Shown here in pieces: positions 27,378-39,700 of a stretch of 64,000 nucleotides of DNA (positions within the stretch are counted from its first letter, which is position 1; each line of letters begins with the position of its first letter). The notes under the pieces were generated by a model. That model saw only the letters and a program-made list of their open reading frames with translations. It made no database searches and was not told where the DNA came from. The position numbers and the translations under genes were made by a program. This stretch comes from Dinochytrium kinnereticum (lineage: Eukaryota; Chytridiomycota; Chytridiomycetes; Chytridiales; Chytridiaceae): the NCBI GenBank assembly GCA_027604005.1, contig JADGJT010000064.1, positions 1 through 64,000 of the forward strand, read 5' to 3'.

Positions 27378-30300
27378 TTACTTCTCATCTTTCTTAGGAC
27401 CCGTGCCAAACACAAACCCAGCATTAGGTGCAACTGACCCGTCCTTCTTTTCCCCCGATGAAGGCGTAGAGCCAAAGCTAAAGGTTGGTGTCGTGGTCGA
27501 TCCTGTCCCAAACCCAAACGAAGGGGTAGCCGTCGCACCACCGAAAGGACTCGAAGCCGGCACATCACCTAATTGCAGCCAAAAAAACAACACAAAAAAG
27601 AAAAAAAGAAAAAAGAAAAAAGGAAAACAAGTGAGAAAAAGCAACAAACTTTTTGGACTCGAGAAAAAAAAATAAAAACAAACAAAAAAACAACTATAAA
27701 AACTAAAACGCAAAAAAAACAAAAAACAAACCAGAAGCCTTCCCGCTATTCAAAGAAGCAAAGCTAAACCCTCCAGAAGCCTGTGGAGCAAAAGGCGAAG
27801 CCTGAGGATTCAACCCCTTCCCTCCAAAAGAGAACCCAGCAGCCCCACCCCCAAAAGCAAGCGGCTGCGCAGCATCACTCTTCGCTTTATCACCCTCACC
27901 CGAAGCCCCAAAAGAAAACGTCGGCTTGACAGAAGAGGTGGTGCCAAACGAAACCCCACCCCCCTCAGAAGAAGTAGCACTGCTGGACTCTGTCAATCTC
28001 GGCGTGCTGCCAAATGAGAATGGGCTAGCAGCCACACCGGCAGGATCGGACTTGAATGTGAATCCTCCGGCGGCGGCAGGGGCAGGGGCAGCGGGGCCCG
28101 TATTCGCGCCAAACGAGAAGCCGGGAGCGGACGTCGTGGTAGTTCCAAATGAAAATCCAGTCGAGGCAGCAGGTTTATCCCCGCCACTTTCCTTACTATT
28201 CAAGAACGAGAAACCCCCAAACGCTGGAGCCGCCTTTACCGCCCCATCCGCCCCATCCTTTGTGGCGGACGCAGGGGTTCCAAACCCAGCAGCACCACCT
28301 CCAAACGTGAATCCAGCAGAGGCAGCGGGCGGAGCAGCCCCAGATACAGGCGCAGCAGCGGCGCCAGGTTTTCCAGACCCACAAGCAACGCATTTTACAT
28401 CTCCTTCCTTGTTCCTAACAAGACAACCATCGCATTCCCAAGTCGGGGCAGCAGGCTTAACCGCTCCTCCCGCAGCTCCCCAGTTGAATTTCGGGACGAC
28501 AGCCGGAGCCGAATCATCCTTTCCAGCCGCCGCCCCCCAGTTGAATTTAACAGGAGCAGGTGCCTCCTCAGTCCCCTTCGAAGGTGCAGCAACATCCTCC
28601 TTAACAGCAGCAGTCGCGCCCCAGTTAAACTTAGGAGCAGCCGGAGCCACAACCTTCCCCGCCTCCACCGCCCCACCTCCCGGCTTCGGCGTCGAACAAG
28701 CAACGCAAACGCTCGCCTCCGCCTTATTTGAGACCAAGCAAACGCTGCACCCCCAACCAGCGCTAACAGGTTTAACTACCCCAGCGCTTCCCCAATCAAA
28801 TCCACCAGCAGCCTTTGGCGCAGCAACCTCAGTAGGCGAAGCGGTCTGCGGCGCAACAGCAGCCCCAAAAGCAAACGGCTTAGCCACAACAGCAGTCGCA
28901 CCAGGCTTCGCTCCACCACAAGCAACGCACTGGGTCTCCTTCTCCAGATTCGAAACAAGACAATCACCGCACTGCCATTTGGTTTCCGCTCCACCAGTCT
29001 TCCCCCCTGCAGCACCCCAGTCAAATTTGAAGGACGGAGTGGGGGCGGGTGGACCAGCATCAGCCGCCGCGGCAGCGGGAGCAACAGCAGAAGCGTCGAG
29101 AGGTTTAGTCTGGTTCAACCCGCTGAACGAAAAGACTGGCGTGAGCGCCTTAACAGCAGCAGGCTTATCCTTAACAACGGTAGGCTGAGACACAGCAGGA
29201 GGCAAGGTAAACGGTGCCGTGGCCGGAACGTCCAGAGTCTTGTTCTCCGATGAAGCCCCGAATCCCTTAAAGGCCATAAAAGTAGGAGGCTTCACCTCCC
29301 CATTAGGAGAAGACGATGAAGGCGTTCCCCAGTGCACATCCTTAGATCCAGTAGAAGGAACAAACTGGAAGGGTTTCTCAGGTGAGAAAGCAGCCGTGAC
29401 GGATTTGGTCGTCTCTAAAAGCTTCGACCTTGACGCTTCCGAAAGGGGTGACCTATCCGGGGTCGGACCGTTCAACTGCTTACTAAAGTCAAAGGTGGGC
29501 AGAGGCTTTGAGTTCATTTCAGACTCGAAGGCCTTAAGCGCAACCGACAAAGGCGAGATTGGGGCTGACGCAAATTTAAAGTCGGGCAAAACTGTTTCCA
29601 CTGCTGGTGTTGGCTGCTAGAAGATTAAGACACATTAATACTAAATACTGTGCATAAAAAAAAAAGGAAGAATATTTCAAATAAACCAACCATAGCAGCA
29701 GGCGCAGCCTTGAAGCTAAACACCGAAGAAGGCGGGGCGCTCTTCTTCTAAACAAACAACAGTTAAGCATGTAACAAAAAAGTAAACCGGAATAAGCATT
29801 AAACTCACCTCCTCAACAACCTCCTTCGCCGGGGCCGTCATCGGGGAGGAGGCTAGCGCCACAGGCTTACTTCCAAAAGTAAACACACTTTTAGGAACCA
29901 CAGATGCAACCTCCGCAGCCTTCTCAGTAACCTTCTCCCCCCCAACCTTCACGCCGGGGGTGAACGTAAACGCTGAAACAGCAGGAGGGGGTGCAGGTGC
30001 AGCCGGCTTGACCGTCGGAGCTGGTTCTGAGACGATCGGGAAGGTTTGCGGAGACGAAGCGGCGCCTTGCGACACAATCGGGAAGGTCAAGGATTTGGCG
30101 GGGGTGCCAGCATAACCACTAAATCAAATTTCAAGAGAGAAAAGAAAGGTCAGCTCCAGTCAAGAAGTCCTCGAAAAAGTCAGGAAGAGGGAGGGTAGCT
30201 TACACATTCTTCTCTGGCGGCCGTGCAGGAGTTCCACCCATAGGCTTCTCGCTAATCCTAGCCTTCAAGAGCGCGGATTTCGTTTCAGCCGGAGCAATGG

Positions 30301-32818
30301 ATGATTTGACCTCTCTAATCATCGAAGCGACCTTGGGCATGACAGGCACTTTTGGGATCTTTTTTGTATTTTAATGCTTAGAGTTCAAGTGCATCAAAAA
30401 GAAAAACGGGGCCAGACGAAAAAGATGGCTTTTTTTTTTACCTGATGCACAATGGCGGGTGAAAAAACTTCCTTTTCGTAAGGATTGATCGGCGCAGATT
30501 TATCCGTGAATGTAGGTAGCAAAGAGGTTGGCTTTAGTTTCCCAAAAAGGGTAAAGCGAGAAAATAGGTTAGCCACCGATTCAAGAACCCCAACACAAAA
30601 CTGAAAAAAAATCATCATACCGGTGGTGCAAGGTCCTCCAAAGTATGAAGAATCAATTGAGCCGCAGAATCATCTAAACAGAGAAACGAAATAAAAGGTG
30701 TCATTCAAACAGAACCCCCCAATAAAAATGAAATAAAGCCAAAACAACAATAAAAAAAAAAAAGGGCATTTTAAACCGACCCCCAACCTTCCCCCCCCCC
30801 CCTTTAACAACAAAAACATTAAAAAGAAACAACCAAACAACACCAAACAAAAAGGTAAAACAGACATCCTAAACCATACCTCCAGACTGCTCATGCACCC
30901 TAACCCTCTTAGCAGAAGGCTCTTCAAACCTAGCTCCAAACTTTGCTTCCTTCCCAGCATTCACCGACCCCTGCAGTTGCGCAGCCCCAGACCGATCAGA
31001 ACCAGGCAACCGACCCCTCGGTACACCCTGACCAGACCCCATCGAGGCACCAAAATACTGAAGCTGTCGACGTCGTGCCCGAGCTCTGGCAGCGGAGATG
31101 ATGGAGCTGTTGGTTGGAGGGCGTATTGAGGTGGTGAAGGTTGAGGTTGAAGCACCGAAGAGGGATGGAGCGGTGGTGCTGGATCGACCCTGGGGTTGCA
31201 TTAAGTCGGGTTAGAAACGAATTGGAGTTACAGCAAGTGCCTGGTCAGTTACCGATGCGGGATTGGCTGGGAAGAAGAGGGGTTGTGAGAAGGATGCAGG
31301 TTGAACGGTTGGAGGGTTGAGCTCTGAAATCGACATGGCGAATGATTTATTGGGCGCTGGAGTCTGAAGGGTAACATTCGCACCTATGTTGCCGAGTTGT
31401 TAACAATTGAAAAAAAAGGAACCCCTTCCAATGAACCGCAGCATTGAATGATTTCAAAAAACAATTCAGAAAAAAAAGAACCCACCCGTGCTCTGTGCAA
31501 TCATATTCTGAATCCTCGCAGCCTCATCCGAAGTCAAGGGAGCGTTCCCCTTCCTTGTCAAAAACTCTGAAATCTCCTCATAAACCCTCCTGGTAGGCGA
31601 CACATCCCTCCCTCCCCGAGAAGACGACGCACCCCCCTCCTTCCGAGATGAAGAAGAAGAAGAGGCCGCCACCCCACCGCCTCCATTCAAAAACGAGAAC
31701 CCCTTGGACCCCTCCGAGAACAACCCCGCACTGTTTTCAGACCGACTGGGAAATGACTGCACAGACAAGGGTCCCGATGAAAACGCAGATTCTCCAGCCT
31801 TTTTTGTGGACTCCAGTGACCAAGCTTGTGAGGTTGATGAAGACGCAAACGGGGAGAAGGTGGACGGGGATGGCGATGGGGCGGTGAACTCGAAAAAGGG
31901 GGCGGCAGCCTTCTTGGCAGGTTGACTTTCCTTCAGGGCCCCGCGAGTGGTAGGGGCCTTTGCTGCTTCCGGTTTTGAGGAGAATGACGAGAGTGCCAAT
32001 GGGGTCTCTGCGGATGGGAGGGAAAGGTCCTTGATGTTGGAAGGGCCTGGAGTTCGCGGCTGAGAGAGGAGGTTGAAGTTGATGAACTTCTGGGTGGGGG
32101 CTGAAGGAGCAGGCTGTTTGGGAACCTCGTCCTCGTCGTCATCAATGACAATAACGCCGTCCGTTTCCTCCATTGTCACGTCGTCCTCCTTCTCTTGACT
32201 CGCAGCAGCCTTGCCAAACCGCTTTGTCTGCGCAGCCGACTCACCACCGCGAGAAAGAGGAGCATCATTGTCATCGTCAACAATCTCATCCACTTCCTCT
32301 TCCTCCTCGTCCTCGTCTTCCTCCTCCTCCGCTTCCTCCTCATCACTTTGCTGCCGCGTAGGACTCACCGCCGTCAAAAGCGAGATGGCAGGGCTAGCAA
32401 TCGTCCTAAGCAGCCCCAAGAACCCCTTCCCAGAAGTAGCAGGAGTCCCAGCAGCCCCCAACACCGCACGTTTCCTCAGCATCATAGGAGTAGAAGTCAT
32501 CACTGGCTTCGAATAAGGCGAGCCTGCCCTCCTATTCACAGCAGCGTGCCGTCTCCCACCCGCCCTTCTTCTACCCAACCCATACTGACCCCCGCCCTGA
32601 GAAGAGGGCGAAGGGGCATCCTGAAATTCACCGTCTTCGTCGTCCGAATCTTGTCTGGTGACGGTGCTGCTGGTGGAGCCCTCATCTTTGCGCCGAGAGG
32701 GAACGGGCGGCTGGAGGAGGGATGGGGAGCGGTCGTTGGCGTCGCTGTCGTTGTCGGTTGTCTCGTCGTCCGGGGGCACAGAGAAGATCCCTCCCAGGGA
32801 CTTGCGGATGCTCCACAT
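27378..32818 (-). CDS. NUP153: NUP153-like FG nucleoporin with three RanBP2-type zinc fingers
   Basis: Nuclear-basket nucleoporin that would bind transport receptors through FG repeats and Ran or nuclear-envelope partners through zinc fingers. Minus-strand exons start at 32818 (first exon to about 31488) and end at TAA 27378-27380. The N-terminus SIRKSLGGIFSVP resembles the amphipathic membrane helix of the Nup1/Nup60/NUP153 group. A basic region RARARRRQLQYFGAS lies near 31060. Three RanBP2-type fingers, each W-x-C-x2-C-x10-C-x2-C, lie at about 28980-28900 (WQCGDC...CVAC), 28762-28680 (WGCSVC...CVAC) and 28442-28370 (WECDGC...CVAC), separated by repeated FNWGA units. FSFG/FTFG/FGG repeats fill both sides, and the C-terminus is FVFGTGPKKDEK. 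Domain order (N-terminal helix, fingers, FG tail) is that of animal NUP153; three fingers rather than four. Intron sequences are T-rich on the sense strand. Alternative: another FG protein that acquired fingers. Confidence 0.8.
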
Positions 32819-33486
32819 CGCTGGCAGGCAAGGCCCAATGCAAGCGGTTGTTCGAACAGAGGAAATTAATTTTTCTCACTTTTCTATCTGTTGTTCTCTT
32901 GGAGGTTTTCCGTGTCTGGCTGCACGGATAGATAAAAATAATAGTAATAATGGATGGATGCGATGAATGGATGCAATGGCTCTTCCTTCCGAAGAACATG
33001 CTCGCGAAAACAACGCGATGCTGCTGCAAGCGGCAAGGATGCGGGCGGCGGCTGAAAAACACGCGCCGTTGTCTGCCATGCACGGCGTGAAAGGGATGGA
33101 CGCGTCCATCGCAGAAAGGAAAGACGGCAGCTGGCATGGCATGGTCTCCAAAGACGGCCAAGTGACCTGCACATCATCCAAGACAAGCCGAAGATCCCAC
33201 AGAAAAAAACACAGCAACAAAGGCGCAATGGCAATCCATCCGATGAACCAAACAAAGCAAGAAGGCGGCAACCCCTTTCCCTCCCACCCCCCAAAAAAAA
33301 AAAAAGCACAACCGCTTCTCACAATCCATCAAGCATCTCTGTGGAAGATGCGCGTGATCGATATGCCCACAGCTCGTTAAGAACGCACCAGCCAAATGCA
33401 AAAGGTTTTGGTTGGGGTGATTTCCACTTGTTCCACAACCATCCATCCCTACCTTCCCTCATCCCATCCACCCCTCCCCTGCATGC
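32819..33486. promoter_or_regulatory. Divergent intergenic region NUP153-like / GUCD1-like
   Basis: 668 bp between divergent starts. An ATG-rich GGATGGATGCGATGAATGG cluster is at about 32951-32970 and a 14-base A run ends at 33304. An open frame at 32967-33380 has no recognisable domain and I do not call it. Role as shared promoter and 5' UTRs is inferred from orientation. Confidence 0.4.
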
Positions 33487-36161
33487 ATGCAAGCCATCAC
33501 GCATCGAAGGATCACCCCCTCATCAGACTCCCCATCACCCCCACACCGCACCTTCATGTCCACCCCCCACCCCCCATCGCCCCTCGCCATCGCACCCACC
33601 AGAAAAAAGAGCGCAGTCCAGCCACACCTCCCGCGTCTTCTCTCGACCATCCCGCATCGCACCCAGCTAGACCACTGGGACTGCGGGCTAGCCTGTCTAT
33701 CCATGGTGCTGGAAGGCGCCTATGCGTCTGGATTGATTGTGGATGATCCTGGGAGGACGAGTAATGGGAAGTTGAGGGATTTGTTGAGGGCTGCTGGGGC
33801 TGGGGAATCGGTCTGGACGATTGACCTTGCTTACATGATGAGGCATTTTGGGGTGGAGGATTTTAGTAGGTTCTTTTCGGCTTTTGTTTCTCTTTGGATT
33901 GCTTGTTTTCTTTTTGGACGGGGAAGGGGGGGTTGGAATGGCGGGTGGGGATTCTTTTCGCGTTTGTAAAGTGTCCGCGTTTGGTTTACTAGCGCCACCA
34001 ACTTTCAATGCACCATCGCGACCCCCTTCCCCCCCAAGAACACAAAACCCTACCTCAAAAATGCTAATTAAACCCCCTTCTCCCCCTCGTCAAAACCGCA
34101 GCCTACTATACCTCTTACATTGGCGTGAACCTCCACCACTCCTCCAAACACTTTTACAAGGACACTCTCTCCATCGACCGACGCCGCATCCACACCCTCT
34201 TTGCCGAAGCTCAAGATTCCCAAGTCCGAGTGGTCCCCATGATTCTCTCCATGGACGACATGCGTCGATTCCTCCTATCAGATCGATACGCCATCATCCT
34301 GCTGGTGAACTTAAACGCGATCTCCTGCAAGATCTGTCCCAAATCTATGACATCGTTGTTTCGAAGGTCGAATTCCGCCTTGGTTTCGAGGAAGGGAAGG
34401 CAGAGAGTGAGGAGTGGGGACGGGGAGAGGACGGGTGGGTGTTGGAGGTCGATGGTTGGGTTCTGCTTTCCACATGTTAGAAGGTCACCCACACTTGATC
34501 AACAGCCACAGCAATCACAGCCGTTTGTTTCGCGTCAACCTTCTCAATTTTTTGACGCCACCGATGAGGATGATGCGAGACATGATGATGGGTGTCTTCA
34601 TGTGAGGGGGGCTCCAGAGGGGGTAGGAAGGGTTCGAAGGGCTTCGAATCCCGTTGACGAGACGTCTCCTTTGCTTCAGAGGGGAATGTCGACCGCTTCC
34701 TCTGCTGCATCGTTTTCAACAGCCATGGGGGACCATCCAACCAACACGACGACGACGGATGGATCGGTCGGAGGCATGATTTCAGGATTCTTGAGTTGGT
34801 TGGGGGTGCTGGGTGATAAAGCCGACTTGGAGAATGAAGGCGCAAGGGAAGAGGGGGAGCATGGTGCGAACGTCAGATCCACCGCCACCACCACCACGAG
34901 TGGAGTGACAGTCCCTCCACCAAATACCCCCTTACTCGTCTCCCGAACAGCGCCGACCCAAGTCTCCCCTAACCCCCACCTCACTCCCACGTCAGCCTGG
35001 CACCGTCGTCTGTCAAATGTCTCGGACATTGGCGTGCCTGGATCCCCTCCCCCCGGAGTGGGCGTCCGGCAGATCCTGAGCTCGTCCCCCGCCTCTGTGA
35101 CCTACCTTCCTCCATCCAACCTCGCTCAACCTCAGCAGGGACCGTCGACAATGGTAGCGGTCACGGAGAGACCTTCGGTGGGGACTTCACCTTCGAAAAG
35201 GGGATTGTCACCTGTTATTGAGGCGGCTGTGGGGATCCCGGCTGCCATTGTGGGGTTGCTGGGGTCACCCCCGAGGAAGGTGGGGACGTCATCGATTCAG
35301 CAGTCTTGGCAAACGCCGCTTCATCCACCTCCTGCAGTCACGACAGCGCGATCCGAATCGTCAACCTCAACGCCCACCTCCTCCACCTCCTCCTCTGCAA
35401 CCTCATCTCCAAACTCCTCCACACAAAAAAATCATCAGCATCCACCCACCCACCACGCGTCAGCCTCCCCAACCCCCCCAACGCGGGCTTCGTCACCTTT
35501 AAGAAAAACGTCAACCGATCCCGTCTCCACTTCCACGTGGCCTCAGACCCTCAGCCCTTTTAGCCTCGCCATCTCCCTGACAAGACCCCCACCACCCCAA
35601 CCACCCCCCGTCGTCCCGACCCCCACGACCTCATCGACGGCGGCGGTGGTGGAGGACACGCAGAGTGAGGTGGAGTCGCAGGGTGGCGTGAGACCAGTGA
35701 TGGAGGCAGTGAAGAACGGGGGTTGGGCGGCGGGGCTCTTTCAACCGTTTCAATTCCTGACGGGGGGCGCCGCGGGGGTGAACGCGGAGAAGAGCGCGCC
35801 GCGCACACGCGATGTGGGAGGTTCGTCCGCGATCTCACGTCCCCCCCCCCCGCATCGGTCGACGCTGGCAGGGAATCCAGGGCGTCGGGGATCGACGAGT
35901 GTTGAATCGGGGACGGTTGGTCGAAGAGGGTCGATGAATGTTGGGAACGTGACGGCGGTGCCTCATCGGTTTGGAGAGGGGAGGGAAGAGTTTCTTGGAC
36001 ATTATGTTGTGTTGGCGGGGTATGATGCTGGGATGGATGCATTCTTTGTGAGAGATCCTGGGACGGAGGAGGAGGTTTGTGTGATGGATGCGGCGGTTGT
36101 TGAGGCAGCGAGGGGTGTTGCAGGGACGGATCATGATGCGATTGTTGTGAGGGTGCGGTGA
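33487..36161 (+). CDS. GUCD1-like (papain-fold) protein with about 550-residue disordered insertion
   Basis: Related to the GUCD1/plant guanylyl-cyclase-1 family, whose fold resembles C39 cysteine peptidases. Exon 1 (33487 or, equally possible, ATG 33556, to 33865) contains QLDHWDCGLACLSMVLEG with the would-be catalytic Cys, and SVWTIDLAYMMRHFGV, the family's most typical phrase. The 236-nt intron 33866-34101 joins in frame to YYTSYIGVNLHHSSKHFYKD, IHTLFAEAQ and YAIILLVNLNAISC. The family continues directly to the His motif, but here about 34347-35990 encodes Ser/Thr/Pro-rich disordered sequence before GHYVVLAGYDAGMDAFFVRD (His and Asp of the triad) and the C-terminal block ending at 36161. 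The human relative has about 240 residues; this one about 810. Function is unproven even in model species. The open frame through the whole insertion argues that it is coding rather than an intron. Confidence 0.82.
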
Positions 36162-36727
36162 GGTTATTCCCGTGAGTTGTTGTGAGGAATATTGATTGGT
36201 TGATTGATTAAATATTCATGTTGTTGTTGTTGATACATGATGATGATGATGATAAAATGAATGTCCTTGAGGGGATTTCTTCAATAAATAAAAGATGATG
36301 ATGATAATAAATAATGATAAATGATTGAGGGAGGATTTCTTCAATAAATCAATTAACAATAAATACTAAATAACTGCAAGCTATTACATCAACAAAGTAA
36401 TAATAAATAAATAAATAAATACATAAATAATAAATGCAGCTGTTGCTTGTCTGTCTTTCTCCTCCATGCATGAACTTTCACACTAATAATATGTTAATAC
36501 TAAATATTTTATTATTAAATTAATACAATTGTGTATTTATTAATAAATAAATAAAATAAAATAAAATAAAACAAATATTATATATTCTTTAAAATAAAAC
36601 AGACCATAGAACACTTCTTCCCCAATAATAATATTCCTACCACTGACTGCTACAGCTGCCCTCCTACCATTAGATCTCATCGCTCTCAATCCTCATCATC
36701 AACCTCAACAAAGAACATAGAATAATA
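36162..36727. repeat. AT-rich intergenic region with simple repeats
   Basis: 566 bp, no gene. It holds GATGAT-type triplets (36238-36254 and 36293-36306), TAAATAAATAAATA at about 36408-36422, AATAAAATAAAATAAAAT at about 36548-36578 and several poly-A/T runs. The first part should be the 3' UTR of the GUCD1-like gene and the last part the promoter of the secreted protein. Confidence 0.7.
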
Positions 36728-39700
36728 ATGCTCCTCTCAAGAGCATCGCTGCTGCTGCTGCTGGCCGCATTGCCCGCCATGCTCATGGCCCAGCCTCAAC
36801 TCAACAAGGACTCCTTCTCCGAGATGGATCTCTACAACCGCCATCTGGCAACCCTCGACCGCGTGTACTCAAACATGGTATGCATGCATGCGTCCTCTTC
36901 ACCCCGATCATCAACCTCGCTCGCTCTTTCAAGTGTGCCATGTCTCACTCACTCACTCCCGCTCTCTGCAGCTGGCGTCCAACAAGGCAAACAATGTCCT
37001 CAGCAGGAACCGTGCCGTGCCCGTTGGCACCTTCTCCTCAAATGTCGTGGGCAGGATCTCTCCCTTTGGAAGGATGGACTCTCTTGACGACACGGGTGCG
37101 TTCTGCAACTCAATTCTCTCCCCCCCCATCATCTCACCCTCTTTGCCTCCATCCAAAACACACAACCAACAGTCGACTACTTCTGGGGTCTCTTTGGCAG
37201 CAACAGCCCCAGGAACACTCTCCAGCTGTTCCCCGAGATCGTCGCCTACAACATCTCCGCCTTTGCCAACACTGGTTCCGCCGGACACGCTCTCGTCGAG
37301 TTGACCACCTCTGCCCGCGTTCAGATCAGAGCTCAGGCCATGTTCTTGTTTGAGGAGACCCCCACGGGATCCACCGTCAGCCAGTACGATATCACCTTTG
37401 TCAACATGAACTCGTTCTTTTCGACCCTTCACGGCGAGTTGGAGAAGCTGGACATGATTGGCAAGACCTGCAAGGCTCAGGTGAGTGAGCCCAAAAAAGA
37501 AAAAGAAACAAGACGAGCAACAACAACGGGAGCAAGAATGTGCTCTCCTTCATTGCCATCTTTTGGTTTTTGTTTTTATTGAATCGTCATTCATTCTGTT
37601 TTTGTTCTTTCCTTCTGCTCATCAGCGTGCCATCTGCGGCAATGGCCTCAAGGATGAATGGCCTCTTCTCAACTGCGAGGTCGCCCTCGCCTTCAAGTCA
37701 CTCGGTGAAGCTGCCACCTTTGGCTCTGACACGATCTTGGTGAGCTACCGATTAAAATTTTTTCCCCCTTCTTCCCGCCTTGTGTCCTTGTGTTCTGTTG
37801 CTCTCTACCCTGCACCCTGCCACCCCACCCTAGTAACGGTCACTGACCCACCCCACCCCACCCATCGTGGCCATCAAAGAAAAACACAAAGAGTCTTTTT
37901 GCCTTTTGTTGGCTTGTGTCCTGCTAACCCTCTTTTTTGCATTTTCCTTTTGTTCATCTCCTCCTCCTCCTCCTCATCCTCCCCTCATCTATTTTCCAGT
38001 GCCGTGCTGCAGAGGTCAACCTCGCCTACCTTCGCAAGGGCGTGCACTGCAGCAACCTTGGTCCCTCTGGTGGGAGCAAGTGCGTGAAGAGGGATTACAA
38101 GGATTACTTTATTCCTATTGGGAAGCCTTTCACCGATACACCTAGTGCTAAGGAGGCTGGCAATGCTGAGCTTTGGAAGAATTACAATGAGGCCAAGGCG
38201 ACCGTGTTCAATGTTTACAACAAGACTGTATGTTTTTTTTTTCACTGTTTCTTTTCTTTTCTTTTTTTGGACGCGTGAGATTGCGTCTTTATCGTCTAGC
38301 CACGCGCGTCTCACCTTTCTTTGCTCTTCCAAACCCACCACCCGAACCACCCTCCCACAGATCTTCCCGTACAACCTTGAATTCGTGAAGAAGGGCATCG
38401 TTCCTCCCCGCACCTTCTCCAACGACACGGCCGGCCGTATCTGGCCCATCGGAAACTTTAAGAACACGGAGGACACGGTCGAGTACCAGTTTGGAATCTT
38501 TGGGAGTGAGGATCCTCGCGATATCGCTTCTGGCCTGATCCCTGTCATGCAGTCGTTCCAGATTAGCGCGTATGGTGAGTTTTCAGAGTCGTTGCTTTTT
38601 TTTTCCCCTTCCTTTTTTTTTGGGGGGGGGGGGGGGGGGGGGGGGGGAGTTGTGGGTGGGAGTGTTTAGAAAAAACNNNNNNNNNNCCCCCCCCGCGGCC
38701 CCCCCCGCCTCTCCCCCCCGGCGCGCCCGCCCCGTGCGCTCGCGCCTCCTGCGCCCGGCCCCCCGCCCCCCCCCCCCCCCGCGCCGGCGGCGGGCGGGCC
38801 CCCCCCCCCCGCCGGAAGTGGTGGAGGTCAGGTTTGAGAAAACACGTTTCAGCCTTCACGTGCATTCAAATAACGAACTAACACTTCTCCCTCACCGGTA
38901 GTCAACAACGGCAAGGTCGCCGCCACCTCCATCGACTACATTATGGTCAGTCCCGTCACCAAAATCACCTACCCCCTCCGCGTGCAAGGTTTCTGGCGCA
39001 TGAACTCTGATTACGAAGTGTCAAACTACGACGTCTTTGTCCACAACTCTGGTCGTTTCAACAACGAGGTCGCTCTCAACACTCCCGCCTGGTTGAACAA
39101 GCCTGCTTTGGCGGCTGCCATCTGCATCTCCCAGTCTTTTGCTTGCACTGGGAAGAATCAGATCTATGGTGGAGAGGGACAGGGAGATTGCTTTACGACG
39201 CTTGTGGGGAAGGTGCCGGCTGGGGACCCTAATCAGGTTATGTCCAACAGCGTTCAGTGCAGGAGCATTCATGTCAATTTGGCGTTTTTGAGACCCGATG
39301 TTCATTGTTCTCATGGTTTGTGTTTGCTTGCTTTGTGCTTGTTGTGAAGTGTTGTTTTGTTTTTTTTCTTCTCTTTTCTGGGTCGATGGTGGTTACGGTT
39401 GTGGGTGTGAGTTTTGGCTAACAAATCTTTTATTCTTATTTTTAATTTCAACTCGTTCTCGGAATCGCAACCTTCAAACAATCATCGGAAAAACTTACTC
39501 AACCCCGTCAATCTCTTCTTAATCAGTCTCTCTCTCCGTAAGTACTCTCATCCATCCTACTTTGGGCCTTCCCCACTGCCTTCGAACCTTCTTTTAATGT
39601 GTATTCTCCCTGACCCTAACTTTATCTTCTTTTTTTTTCTTTTGAACTTAGGGCGGTGGGAAATGCCATGACCACCCTTACGAAGAGTACTTTACCTACC

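Noticed and set aside
26938..27675. Lys/Asn-rich 245-residue open frame
   Set aside because: Composition artefact of the A-rich strand; overlaps the nucleoporin 3' end.
27926..29188. 420-residue open frame on the plus strand opposite the nucleoporin
   Set aside because: Pro/Ala-rich shadow of the FG/Ala-rich coding frame; no domain, and the minus strand has three zinc fingers.
32967..33380. 137-residue open frame upstream of the GUCD1-like gene
   Set aside because: No recognisable domain, ends in A-rich junk, lies in a divergent promoter region; could be a short upstream transcript but not supportable.
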